Source: Pelobates cultripes
Lineage: Eukaryota; Chordata; Amphibia; Anura; Pelobatidae
DNA: 64,000 nt
NCBI GenBank assembly: GCA_933207985.1
Contig: OW240915.1
Location: forward strand, 278,089,408-278,153,407
Reading direction: 5' to 3'
A program made the position numbers and the translations under genes. The stretch's first letter is position 1; every line of letters starts with the position of its first letter. Positions 33,783-44,761 of the stretch are shown here, piece after piece. The notes below the pieces were generated by a model that made no database searches, had not been told where the DNA came from, and was given only the letters and a program-made list of their open reading frames with translations.

Positions 33783-33882
33783 NNNNNNNNNNNNNNNNNN
33801 NNNNNNNNNNNNNNNNNNNNNNNNNNNNNNNNNNNNNNNNNNNNNNNNNNNNNNNNNNNNNNNNNNNNNNNNNNNNNNNNNN
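33783..33882. other. Assembly gap (100 N)
   Basis: Exactly 100 N, the usual placeholder for a gap of unknown size. The sequence before it matches 59050 and earlier. The sequence after it is unrelated. Confidence 0.99.
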
Positions 33883-34334
33883 CACACTAACACTCACACT
33901 AGTTTTGTTTTCATTCAATCCCCCAGCCTCCTTACCTTTGGAGTGCTGGGGATTGAGTCAGTGGTGCTGCTGGGCTCCTGGGTGGCCGGCCGGTCGGGCA
34001 GGAAGGCGGGCGCGCAAGGGAGCACTCAGTGCTTCCTCTTCAGCTCCCTCGCGCGCCGCGTAGGGATGCCGGCGCCGGAAGATGACGTCATCTTCCGGCT
34101 CCGGTATCAGTGCGGTGCGCGAGGGAGCTGAAGAGGAAGCACTGAGTTCTCCCTTGCGCGCCCGCCTGCCCGACCTGCCACCCGCCTGCCTGGGGGGGCC
34201 CTGGGGTGGTCGGCTCCTGGGCCCCCCAGGGGAAGAGGCTGGCCCTGTGGGTACATGCAGGGGCGGCCGGGCCCCCTGGTGGGCCGGGCCCGGTCGCAGC
34301 CGCGACCCCTGCGACCCTGGTATGTACGCCACTG
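33883..34334. mobile_element. hAT-type non-autonomous element, right part (left end lost in the gap)
   Basis: Ends GCGACCCTGGTATGTACGCCACTG, cut here at 34334. Inverted, this begins CAGTGGCGTACATACC, a hAT-like terminus. The interior contains the GC module 'CCTTTGGAGTGCTGGGG' shared with 37650, 42180 and 46430, and a palindrome around GCCGGCGCCGGAAGATGACGTCATCTTCCGG-type sequence (34066-34100). It interrupts the minisatellite that continues at 34335. Confidence 0.6.
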
Positions 34335-34603
34335 TGTCAGTGTTTATGAATCTGACACACAGATACACAGATACACACACTGACACAGATACACACCTTG
34401 ACACACAGTGTGTATCTGTGTGTGTGTGTGTATGTATGTATCTGTTTGTCAAGGTGCGTGTATCTATGTTTCAAAGTGTGTGTATCTGTGTTTGTATGTG
34501 TCTGTGTATCAAGGTGTGTGTATCTGTGTTTGTATTTGCCAGTGTGTATGAATCTGACACACACTGGCAGATAGTGGCACACAGATACACACACCTTGAC
34601 ACA

Positions 34604-34649
<46 letters not shown>

Positions 34650-34701
34650 CTGTGTGTCAAGGTGTGTGTATCTGTGTTTGTATGTGACGGTGTGTATATC
34701 T
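34335..34701. repeat. TG/CA minisatellite with inverted blocks, part 1
   Basis: Units such as GTGTGTATCTGTGTTTGTATGTG alternate with their complements. The same array resumes at 37115 after the L1 insertion. ORFs in it are compositional. Confidence 0.9.
34686..34701 (+). repeat. Left target-site duplication of the L1 insertion
   Basis: GACGGTGTGTATATCT, repeated exactly at 37115-37130. The GACGG variant is rare in the array, which makes chance repetition less likely. Confidence 0.8.
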
Positions 34702-37114
34702 ATTTTTTTTTTTTCTTTATTGTCAAAAATTTTCATATAAACAGAGCTGTACATTGAGTTAACATAGAGTACATAACATAATGAGCAGAACATGGTGTCA
34801 TGTTGTGGAGCCAAGATAGTGTGAGGAATGTCGTCGGAAGAATTCTTCCGGGTCGCAAGGTATGATGTCCACATTCCATTATGCACTTATGGGTCAGTTC
34901 TGAGCAGTAAACAATATTCATCAGTAAATATTCAAGCATTCAACATTGTGCATTAACTTCACTCTGGCTGGTCTTGTCTAACTTATTTGTGTCAGGTAGG
35001 TTATAGAGATCTTAGAATCTTATAAATTGAGTTAATTTTGATTTTGGCGGGGTCGTACGGGTTGTGGTGGGGTTGGTAAGTGTAAGTTCCAGTCTGGGTG
35101 CTGTGGGTGCGCAGACCAGGTGTTGCTGGTTGATTTGCCATAGTAGATGTGGTTCAACCTCTCAATTTATACTTTTGTGAAACCACTAAGTCCCACTAAA
35201 TTGTGTCCAGCCAGAGTTGTCAAACTATAAAGGGAGTGGGGGGGGGGAGCTCCCTTTCCCTCAGTATTGGGGTCCTCCAGACTTGCAGAGTGGACAGACA
35301 TTCTATCAGATAGTCGCTTAGGGGATGAGGTAGTGAGCGTGAGCGGTGCGGTCCTTAAATACTTTACATACTTTACGTGGGAGGAGTGCAATTGGGGGGT
35401 GGGGGAGGGGGGGTGTATAGACCTTTTAAGTAAGTTGGTTGGGAGTTGGTGTTCTGGAGGTCTCATCAGTTTTTAGGAAGTGTAGCCACGGGCTCCAGGT
35501 GCGTTCATAGGTGTTGTAGGAGTGTGACCTCGAGTAGTGTATTTCTTCTAAAAGGCGTATGGAGTCAACCTTATTGATCCATGTCCGGATGGTGGGCGCT
35601 TCTGGTTTTTTCCAGTGGCTAGGGATGAGGGCGTTTGCCGCTGTGAGAAGGTGGTTGGTTAGGGGTTTTGTGTTCTTGGGAAGTGATGGAGGGAGGAGGA
35701 GGAAGAGTACAATTTCTGGGGATTGGGGCAGTTGTACGTTGGTGATGGTGTGAATCATCTTAATGATTTTGGACCAGTAAGTGCAGATGACTGGACACGT
35801 CCACCATATGTGGCTTGGGGTTCCCTGAGGGTGTTGGCATCTCCAGCACTGCGCGGAGGCATTCGGGAAGATTGCGTGTATTTTGGAAGGAGTAAGGTGC
35901 CACCTGGATAGTCGTTTAAAGTTCCCTTCCTGTGTGTGCGTGCTCATGCTTGTTTTGTGTACATTGGAAAACACGTGTTTCCAGTCTGATTGCGTTAGGG
36001 AGAGATTGAGTTCGGATTCCCAGGCTTTTGTATATTTGGGCAGGACGGGCGATATTTCCGTTTGCATTAGTTTGTATAGGAATGAGAGGTGCTTTGTTTT
36101 GATATCGCTGGAGACACAGTGTTGTTCAAATGAGGTAAGTTGCCGGTGTCCCTGGAGGATATTGGGGGTGGTTGATAGGAAGTGGGTGAGCTGAGAGTGA
36201 CGGAATTTTTGTAGGGTCGTAGGTTGCGTATCTTCCCAGATCGCGCTAGGGGGTCTAATTCCTTGGTCGTCAAGTAGGGTGCGCAATTGCAGGTAGTGGG
36301 TGTGTGGGAACGCAGCAAAGGAGGAAGGGGAGAGGCCCGGCGTGAAGTCCGGGTTGTAAGTCAGTGGGTAGAGTGGAGATGGGTGGGGGGATATGCCTAG
36401 TTTATTTCTTATTTGTGACCACACTTTAAGGGTGGGTATGATTGTGGGGTGTTTTGTGTGGGCTTGCAAGAGGGAGGTTGTCCCTGTTCGTTGCCACGGG
36501 ATAGTCAGGAGGGGATGTTGAAAGGCAGATTTTTCAAGGAGCACCCAATGTTTGGGGTTGTTGGGGATGGTCCATTCGTAGACTCTGTGTAACATAGTAG
36601 CCTTGTAGTATAGTTCTACGTCTGGGAGGCCTAGGCCGCCGTGGAGTTTGTGGCTTGTAAGAGTGTTGTATGTGAGCCTAGGGGGAGAATGCGACCATAT
36701 AAAGCGGGTGAAGGTCCTCTTAATGTCGGTGAAAAAGGATGTTGGTAGTGTAATGGGGAGGGTTTGGAGAAGATATAAAAGTTTGGGGAGGACATTCATT
36801 TTGATAATATTAATGCGGCAAAGCCACCCGAAGTGTGGCTTGTGCCACTTGGTCAGGTCACGAGAAATAGTCTGTAGCAGTGGCGGGAAGTTTAGATCGT
36901 ATAAATCTGTGAGATGGGTTGGTAGGTGTACTCCCAGGTATTTGACATCCCTGGGCGCTCAGAGGAACGGGAAGGAATTTCCAAGGGTGGTTTTGGTGGT
37001 GTTGGCGAGGACTAGGGGGAGGATTTCGCTCTTCGTATAATTGACTTTGAAGTTGGAGACCCTATGGTAGGAGGTGATTTCCTGCAGGATTTGTGGCATA
37101 GAAGTCAGCGGTTG
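34702..37114 (-). mobile_element. 5'-truncated L1/Tx1-like LINE inserted in a minisatellite
   Basis: 2413 bp bounded by an exact 16-bp direct repeat. The 3' end (left) has a poly(A) tract (T12 at 34703-34714 on the plus strand) directly preceded by an AATAAAG signal. About 710 bp of 3' UTR follows, then the ORF2 3' half. The 5' end is truncated within the RT region at 37114. Clean duplication and a nearly intact frame imply a recent insertion. Confidence 0.88.
35426..37114 (-). pseudogene. L1-like ORF2 protein, C-terminal half, one in-frame stop
   Basis: In frame from the truncation point at 37114: 'ASFKVNYTKSEILPL'-like RT palm/thumb sequence (here 'NFKVNYTKSEILPL'), then a TGA at 36959-36961, 'APRDVKYLGV', 'DLTKWHKPHFGWLCRINIIKMNVLPK' split over the junction at 36799, and 457 uninterrupted residues to 35426. 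The zinc-knuckle-like C-x2-C-x8-H-x4-C is present ('CWRC...GTPSHIWWTC'), then the basic tail. The catalytic RT motif and the endonuclease are missing because of truncation. The stop could be one G-to-A change. Confidence 0.85.
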
Positions 37115-37640
37115 GACGGTGTGTATATCTGTGTTTGTATGTGCCAGTGTGTGTGTATCTCTGTGTCAGTGTGTATATGTATCACACACACACTGGCACA
37201 CAGATACACACTGACACACACTGTTACACACACTCAGATACACACTGACACACACATCTTGACTAACAAATACACACACACACACACTCAGATACACACA
37301 GTGACATACACACACTTGCACCAACATATACACACTGACAGGATATACACACACAGGCACATACAAACACACTGATACATACTGGCACATACACACACAC
37401 TGACACACACACACTTTGACAGACACACATACACTCTCACTGACAAACATACACTCTCATTGACAAACACACACTTTTTGACAGACACACATACTCTCAC
37501 TGAAACACACACTCTTTGACAGACACACATACTCTTTTACAGACATACACTCTCACTGACAAGCACACATTCACTCTCACTGACAAACACACAAACACAT
37601 ACAAACTCCCTAACAGACACACATACAATTTTTTAAATTT
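37115..37640. repeat. TG/CA minisatellite, part 2
   Basis: Continues the array interrupted at 34701, then changes to CACA-rich units of the form 'CACACACTTTGACAGACACAC' and 'CTCTCACTGACAAACAC'. It includes the right L1 target duplication (37115-37130). Confidence 0.9.
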
Positions 37641-37649
37641 TTTTTACTC

Positions 37650-37900
37650 CACACAGCCCCCCTACCTTTAGGAGTGCTGGCATGGAGTCCCTGGGGTCCA
37701 GTGGGGCTGCTGGCATGAAGTCCCTGTGGTCCAGTGGGGCTTGCTGCAGCTTGGCAGAGGGCGGTCGGGAGGTCTGGCAGACAGGTGAGCGGTGGAGGTG
37801 GGTGGCGAGGGAGTTGTAATCTCCCTGCTCAGCTCCCTCGCGCGCCTCTTTAGGATGTGATGTCATATTTGTCCAATGGGTATGCCTTCCCTCTGCCTAT
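37650..37900. repeat. GC module adjoining the minisatellite
   Basis: 'CCCCCTACCTTTAGGAGTGCTGG' type opening (37657 on), repeated CCTGGGGTCCAGTGGGGCTGCTGG units and 'CAGCTCCCTCGCGCGCCTCTT'. The same module follows minisatellite at 46430 and is present at 42180 and, with differences, at 33926. Confidence 0.7.
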
Positions 37901-38713
37901 ACCACCTCCAGGCCGGTTTGGAATCTTGGGATTAATGCAGAAGTTATAAATCTAATGATGTGCAAATAACTAGTGTGCTTACTGGTGGCCGGGATCTCAT
38001 TTTGAGTAAGTCACCATCTTTCCTTGCCACAGCCCCTGTGTGGTTGGTGTCAAGGGGAGTTTAAAAAAAATAAAATAATACTTTTCAGTATAGTGCAGAC
38101 AAATAGTGAATTTTAACCCTTACAGTGCTAGAATGCTTGGAGAAGTGTAAAATTACACAACGATAAGGCAAAAAAGTGATCCCAGGCTGGAGTGCCCAAG
38201 GAACACAGAAAAGGAGTTCTCTGGGTGTTGCAAGTAAGAATTAGATAAAAACACTTTTATTGTAGGACATGAATTCCCAAGAAAAAATAATAAAGTAAAG
38301 TCAAAATAATAAGAGACCTAAAAAATCCCAACACATCTAGAAAATAGCCAGGAGAACTATAGATTCTAATAGTTTTGTGAGGATGAGGGTAGACAGGTAT
38401 TGAGAGGTGCTGAGAAGTAGACAATTATGCAGTATACTGAGCAGTGTGCTTCCGTTCTTAATTACTACATATCTCCAGCACTAGAAAGATGGATGAGTGG
38501 CATACTCTGTCCAAATAGAGTCTGTAGATGGCGAATAAGGAACTTGCAATACACTTAAATTCTGGAATATAAACTTCAGATCAATGACTGAATTTAAAAA
38601 CGGTGTATGAATCTCTCGAACTCTCGAACTTATAAACCAGCCACTAGTAATATTTATAGTACTTAAAGAATGAACTGAAAAGCTACACACATAAGCTCAT
38701 AAGGACTGTCTAG
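37901..38713. other. Interval without a supported gene
   Basis: No recognisable coding sequence. Part of an unidentified repeat with a GTTTCGGTGC module probably spans 38240-39215 around the hAT MITE. Confidence 0.35.
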
Positions 38714-38982
38714 TAGTGATGTCCCGAACGGTTCAGCGAACGGTTCGCCGCGGACTCCAGTCAGCAGACACATTCCAGCCAATCAGCAGCAGACCCTCCC
38801 TCCCAGACCCTTCCACCTCCTGGACAGCTTACTAAGAATGCAGCTTCAAAATGGATGCTGTCCAGGTGGCGGGAGGGTCTGGGAGGGAGGGTCTGCTGCT
38901 GATTGGCTGGAATGTGTCTGCTGACTGGAGTCCGTGGTGAAACGTTCGCGAACCATTCGACGAACCGTTCGGGACATCACTA
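38714..38982. mobile_element. hAT-type hairpin MITE with 8-bp target duplication
   Basis: 269 bp, flanked by CTGTCTAG on both sides (38706-38713 and 38983-38990). The ends are TAGTGATGTCCCGAACGG and its inverse. The two halves are near-perfect complements around a TTCAAAATGG-containing loop at about 38850. An 8-bp duplication is characteristic of hAT transposases. It has no ORF of its own. Confidence 0.88.
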
Positions 38983-39298
38983 CTGTCTAGTAATAAGTAC
39001 TTTCTATCAGCTACCTTGCTCAAACATAACCTGAAAAAACCCTATACGTCCCTAACTGAGAACAGCCATAGCTAAAAAGCTATGATTAATCTCCTAGTAT
39101 ATCCTCCATACCCTGTGTACACTACAAACTGTGGCTTGATATTAAAATAAATAAAGCATAAGTTCTAACGCATGTTTCGGTGCTACTAAAGCACCTTTGT
39201 CAAAGGTGTTAAATTATGATCTCGTTTAAAAATTTTTAAAAAAAATCAGCATAACTGCTAACAACTGTATTGATTAGGAGAAGAAACTATTCAGGGGC

Positions 39299-40290
39299 AG
39301 ATCTGAAAAGAGACTTGCGTCCATCAAGTTCAGCCTTCCTCATATATGTTTTTGCTTTTGATCCAAAAAAGGCAAAAAACCCAGTCTGAAGCTCTTCCAA
39401 TTTTGCAACAAACTAGGAAACAATTCCTTCTTGACCCCAAAATAGCAGTCAGATGTTTCCTTGGATGTTTCCTTGGATCAAGCAGCTATTACCCCACTAA
39501 TTAGAAATTATATCCCTGTATGTTATGTTTTTGCAAGTATTTATCCAATTGCAGTTTAAACATCTGTATGGACTCTGACAAAATCACCTCTTCAGGCAGA
39601 GAATTCCATATCCTTATTGCTCTTACTTTAAAAAAAAATCTTTTCTTTGCCTTAGATGAAATCTCCTTTCTTCCAGCCTAAATGTGTGACCTTTAGTCCT
39701 ATGTATAGCCCTGTTTATGAATAGATTTCCAGATAAAGGTTTGTACTGGCCCCAAATATATTTGTATAATGTTATCATATCCCCTCTCAGGCACCATTTT
39801 TCCAAACTAAAGAGATTACATTTTTTTAACCTTTCTTCGTAACTAAAATGTTCCATTCCTTTTATCAATTTTGTAGCTCGTCTCTGCACTTTTTCTAGTG
39901 CCATGATATCTTTCTTTAGAACAGGTGCCCAAAATTGCACAGCATATTCAAGGTGTGGTCTTACCAGCGACTTATAAAGAGGCAAAATTATATTTTCATC
40001 CTGAGAATTTATGCCCCTATTTATACATGACAAAACCTTACTGGCCTTAGCAACTGCAGATTGACATTGCATATTGCTGCCTAATTTGTTGTCTATAACA
40101 ATTACCAAATCCTTCTCATGTGTGGTTATCCCTATTTCACTATCATTTAGGGTGTAAATTGCTTGTGCATTCTTAACCCCGAAGTGCATAACTTTGCATT
40201 TCTCTACATTAAATTTCATCTGCCATTTTAGTGCCCAGTCCCCCAATCTATCCAAATCCTTCTGCAGCAAAGCAATATCCTGCTCACAGC
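39299..40290 (-). mobile_element. 5'-truncated L2/CR1-like LINE
   Basis: The C-terminal RT frame plus about 320 bp of 3' tail ending in the 'CTTGATGGACGCAAGTC' and 'TTTTCAGAT' region at about 39299. Truncated at about 40290 within the RT thumb. Same family as 3898-4130 and 30085-30800. Confidence 0.8.
39623..40270 (-). CDS. C-terminal RT domain of L2/CR1-like LINE (partial)
   Basis: 215 residues: 'DLDRLGDWALKWQMKFNVEKCKVMHFG', 'NKLGSNMQCQSAVAKASKVL', 'LPLYKSLVRPHLEYAVQFW', 'LEKVQRRATKLIKG' and 'YEERLKKCNLFSLEKWCLRGDM'. These are the conserved thumb and connection motifs of CR1/L2/Rex1-type proteins. The catalytic Asp-Asp motif lies upstream of the truncation and is absent. The frame is lost near 39623, although the natural C-terminus ('IRIWNSLPEEVI'-like) is readable beyond it in another frame. 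Non-functional. Confidence 0.85.
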   Translation of the reverse strand: MLQKDLDRLGDWALKWQMKFNVEKCKVMHFGVKNAQAIYTLNDSEIGITTHEKDLVIVIDNKLGSNMQCQSAVAKASKVLSCINRGINSQDENIILPLYKSLVRPHLEYAVQFWAPVLKKDIMALEKVQRRATKLIKGMEHFSYEERLKKCNLFSLEKWCLRGDMITLYKYIWGQYKPLSGNLFINRAIHRTKGHTFRLEERRFHLRQRKDFFLK

Positions 40291-40989
40291 CACCAGGCCA
40301 TACAGACTGGAAGAGGAGAGTGCTGGTACTTCATGTTATGTTATATCAAATTCTCCTACCTCTCACCAGCAACAGAGTAAGAGTCCTAGAGGCAAACACA
40401 CACTACCTGTATTCTAGTTAGACCCTGTGAACACAGCATCTGGCTCTTCACAGAGTCCTGGCAGAGTGTCCTCGCTCCCAGGACTCCAACCCACAGGCCA
40501 TTAGGCCGGCCACCAGTAACAAAGTTGGTGTAACAGGAGGAGGAAAGTAATAGCAGTTAGTGGGCAGAGGATACAACAGGGCAAATAGAGTATTGGTAAA
40601 ATGACACAAATGGGGAAGGGGCAGTGGGCAGAATGTCACAATCAGAGGAAGGATGGTTATAGACAAACTCAGATCGATAATATAGGGTCAAAACAGAGAG
40701 ACAGAAGTAGGAGAAAGAGGTATGAGACTCAGTGAAGTGAAGGGGTTATTCACAAAGGGTATGGCATCGAGAGACATAAGTAGGGGAAGAGAGTAAAGGG
40801 AGATGGATACATGGGGAGTTGGCCAGAGGGTTATAAATGAGTGAAATGTGTTATGGACAGAGGGAAACGAGAGGAAGAAGGGGTGAAGGGATTATGTACA
40901 GACAGACAGATTGATCAAATGGGTGAGGATGGACAGATACAAGTAAAGGAAAGAGGTATGGGTAGAGGGGCACAGGTGGGAGAAGGAGG
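40291..40989. other. Purine-rich interval without a supported gene
   Basis: 40540-40990 is rich in GAGG/GGGA on the plus strand with weak internal repetition (AGAGGG...ATACA). No domain-bearing ORF. Confidence 0.4.
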
Positions 40990-40997
40990 CTATAGAC

Positions 40998-42639
40998 CAG
41001 TGGTAGTCAACCGTTTTCTACCTACCGCCCACTAATGCATCTTTCTTGATGGAAAAATTTCCTTACCGCCCACCAGTTTTCACGCAAGTGCAGAATATTT
41101 TTTAGAAAGGAGGGTGTTTTAAAAAAAATAAATGTACGTACATTTATCTTTTTATTTCTACATAATGCATGTTTATAATGATTTTAACTTTATAAAGTTT
41201 AATTGGAAAACAATAAAGTAAATAGAAATTACCTTTACTAGTGATTAATGAGATCCTTGAGGCTGATGCTGCAAGACTAAATATTTGATATCTGGTTCGA
41301 TTTTCGTAAGGAACAAACGAAGGTCTCCTCTTTCGGTGATATTCAGACGACTTCTCTGTTTGCACATAATATGATTTCTCATCTGTGCGTCAGCTCATCT
41401 CATCTCCCTCCTCAATTCCCCTCCCCACCTTTTTTATCCCTTTTTTCTATTCTTTAACCTTCCTTATAGCAATGCCTAGTAGGAAGGCTTAGCTCGGTAG
41501 CCCACTTACTATAGCCCACTATAACAGACAGGCACACATACATACACACACACACATAAAAAGACACATACATACAGACAGGCACACATACAGACACACA
41601 GAAAGGCACACATACAGACACACAGACAGGCACACATACATACATACAGAAAAACAGACAGGCACACAGACACACACACACACAAGACACATACATACAG
41701 ACAGGCACGCACACATACATACATACAGAAAAACAGACAGGCACACATACACACACACACACAAGACACATACATACAGACAGGCACGCACACATACATA
41801 CATACAGAAAAACAGACAGGCACACATACACACACAAGACACATACATACAGACAGGCACACATACATACAGACACATGCACACATACATACAGACACAC
41901 ACATCCATACAAACAGACAGGTACACATACATACAGACACACATACATACAAACAGACAGGTACACATACAAAGACACACCCACATAAGACATACATAGA
42001 CACATACACACATACAGAAAGACACAAGACACACATACATACAAAGACAAGACACACTTACATACACACACACATATATACAGATAGACACACACACACA
42101 CAAGACATACATACATAGACACACACAAGACATACACACAAACAAACACACACAAAATATTTTTGTCACCCTCCTGTTTCCTACCTTTTAGGTGCAGGAG
42201 GGTGACTTTCCCTGGGGTCCAGTGGTGGCTCAGGTGCATGGGAGTCAGAGTTCCTACTCGGACTCCTTGGTCTTCCTCCCGCACGGCTCTCAGTTTTAGC
42301 TGGGAGGAGTGACGTGCAGTCACTTCCCCCCAGCGTGTGATGTCATAATAAGGGGCCCGGTCGCGCTGTTAAAGTGCCCAGCGCTGACCGGGCCCCCTCT
42401 CAGTCCACATCCATCGGGTGGCCCTGACAGCATGGGCCACCCGATGGACCCCTTGGGTGGCGGCCCCGGCAGTTTGCCACGTGGGCCGGGCCGCAAATGG
42501 TGACGGCGGTACCCGGTCGCACGGGTACCGCCAGCTCGCACCCGCCCTCCCGCCTACCCAATCTCTGAAATCCCTACCGCCCACCTGGAATCCTGAAACG
42601 CCCACTAGTGGGCGGTAGGGACCAGGTTGACGACCCATG
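40998..42639. mobile_element. hAT (Charlie-like) non-autonomous element carrying a CA minisatellite
   Basis: Flanked by CTATAGAC at 40990-40997 and 42640-42647. The ends are CAGTGGTAGTCAACC and, inverted, CATGGGTCGTCAACC, followed by the shared word TACCGCCCACTA. Internally there is a short left segment (minus ORF 41144-41365, no domain I can assign; possibly a transposase remnant), a CA minisatellite (41522-42165) and a GC-rich module (42170-42570) with strong palindromes (GGTGGCCC / GGGCCACC). A terminus similar to CAGTGGTTCTCAACC is typical of hAT-Charlie. Confidence 0.85.
41522..42165. repeat. CA minisatellite inside the hAT element
   Basis: Units such as ACATACATACAGACAGGCAC with ACACACACAAGAC spacers, including longer repeats of about 95-110 bp (for example 41690 versus 41762 onward). 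The three overlapping Cys/Val-rich minus ORFs are compositional, not genes. Confidence 0.9.
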
Positions 42640-42649
42640 CTATAGACAA

Positions 42650-44760
42650 ATGACTGCCAGTAATGAAAGGGTGGTGTAGGCTGAGGGACACAAGTGGGAG
42701 AAGCAGGACTATAAGAAGTGACAAGTGGGGGAACATTTGAGAATGGGTTCTGAATCGGCCCTTGTCTGGAAAGGGGAGAAGGGAGGGTCTGCCATGCGCT
42801 CGCCTCACAGGGAGATGCCTCTGCATATTTTCCCCTGATCCTCTACACTTTTTCATCTTCCTCTTTCCTGTCCTTCTCAAAAATACCAGTTGTGTTATAA
42901 TTCTAAGTTTAAAGTTTTCGTGCAAGAGTATTGACCTTTTATTATTTGTTGTTGATCCTCTCCGCTGGGAGACGTTTTCTTTCTATTGCTGTATTTTTAA
43001 GAAGAAAAAAAAAGCAACAACAATCCTCAATAAATAACTAAATTACAAAAATAAAAATAGGCCTTTTCCCCACCTGTCAAGCAATTCTTCAGTTTGTCAG
43101 TACCAAAGAAGTAACGGCAGAGAGAGCAGACAGTCTTCCTCCACTCCAAACATAGCAACCATGGGCACATGTGCTGTTGTTGCTGTGGTTATTTCCTAGC
43201 CAGTATATCTAGTTAGGCTGTAGTTGGCTATTGTGCATAGGAAAAGAGTATCTGCTGTTACTCTATTCAGTCCCCAGCCAGGGTGTCATGTAGAAGGCTT
43301 ACTATCATAGCTGGATTTGTTATTACCCATTAGTTGACCATGGTGACCGCCTAGGACTTTGGCTCAGACAGGAACCTGTTGGGCCCCTGTCTAGGCCTGG
43401 AGCTATGACTGAAAGATCTCTCTGCTCAGCCCTAAACACCCTTACCTGGTTTAGGGGGCATTCTAGGCTGCACCAATATAAGGTACAGACAACTTTAAGT
43501 GCTCTTTTGTTGTTCTGCGGCACTTCACAATGACTCAGCTCAGAGCCCCACAGCCAGCTCTCTGAGTCACTGAATGAGTGGCGGGCTGTTAGGGAGCACC
43601 CCCATCAGATCACTAGAGAAGGATCTCTGCTTGACCACCAGGAAAAGTTAAGCAAGAAGGGGGACAAACACACAAAAAACACTCAGCCACCCTCCCTCAA
43701 CATCTCAAAACCTCATACACAACACTCAGCTACTACACACACTCTCACACACATAACATTCAACCTAGACACACAACACTCACAGGAACATAGCCTAATG
43801 CTCTAGTGTCCTTTGTGACCTCTATCTGGTTCTGTATACCATTTGTGAAACAAGACAACTCGGGTTATTTAATTTTGAACATTAATTTGTTTTACATTGT
43901 GAATTTCACGGATCTTGTGTGTCTTACTTGTTTAGAGAACCCATATTTATATTTTGCTGTATCTCCTAAGCAATACCCCCGATGTATACATCTGTCAGCA
44001 TTTTGGGAAACTTGGAGGATCAAATTACAGAAATGTTTTAGTGTTTACATTCCGCTTTGTTTGCTTACTATAGAAACTATTTGGCAATATCTGTGCCACC
44101 ATATTGACCAGTTCCAAACCATGATGCTATTTCTAATCCCTGAGATGAGCTCTAGAAACCTGTAGCAAGAAGCAACATTCCCTTGCTTATCTAAACTCAC
44201 TGAGAAAATCTGGACTGAGAGGCTCTCAGGAAGAATGTGGTAGCATGGGAATGGGATTAAAATAAATACAATAAAAAAATGACTTGGGAATTAGAATCAT
44301 AATCATGGACCAGAGAGTCCAAGGCATCTAATCCTTTAAAATGGCTAACAATTTCTTAGTAATGCCAGAGTAGCCATTGCATAATAATAGTCAGGATTCA
44401 AACTGTTCTAAATACATTATAGCAATGAACAGATTGTAGTATACAGGAACCAAGGAAACGTCCAAAATACAATCCCCAATGAATGCTATAATGCTGTAAA
44501 ACACAAGAACAACCAAGCAGCACCCCATGGGATTAAAAGGCAATCTTTTTTTAATCCAAAAAATGCAATCAACGAGTCATTACAAGTAGGCAAGTTTTCA
44601 GGTGTCATTTCAACGTCTGCAGGTGCAGTAAGATTCTCCATTGATGCTTGTGTTGCAAGACCACTAACCAACATCAGTATGGTTGGTAGCTGTACAGCGT
44701 GATACACACCCTTGCTCCCAAATAATCACCCCAGATACATTTATAAGGTGCTCAGAAAAA
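42650..44760. other. Interval without a supported gene
   Basis: Mixed composition. No domain-bearing ORF and no clear repeat terminus. A short CA-rich patch lies at 43660-43790. Confidence 0.4.
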
Positions 44761-44761
44761 C

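Noticed and set aside
41454..42323. Long Cys/Val-rich ORFs on the minus strand
   Set aside because: Pure translations of the CA minisatellite in three frames, with no domain.
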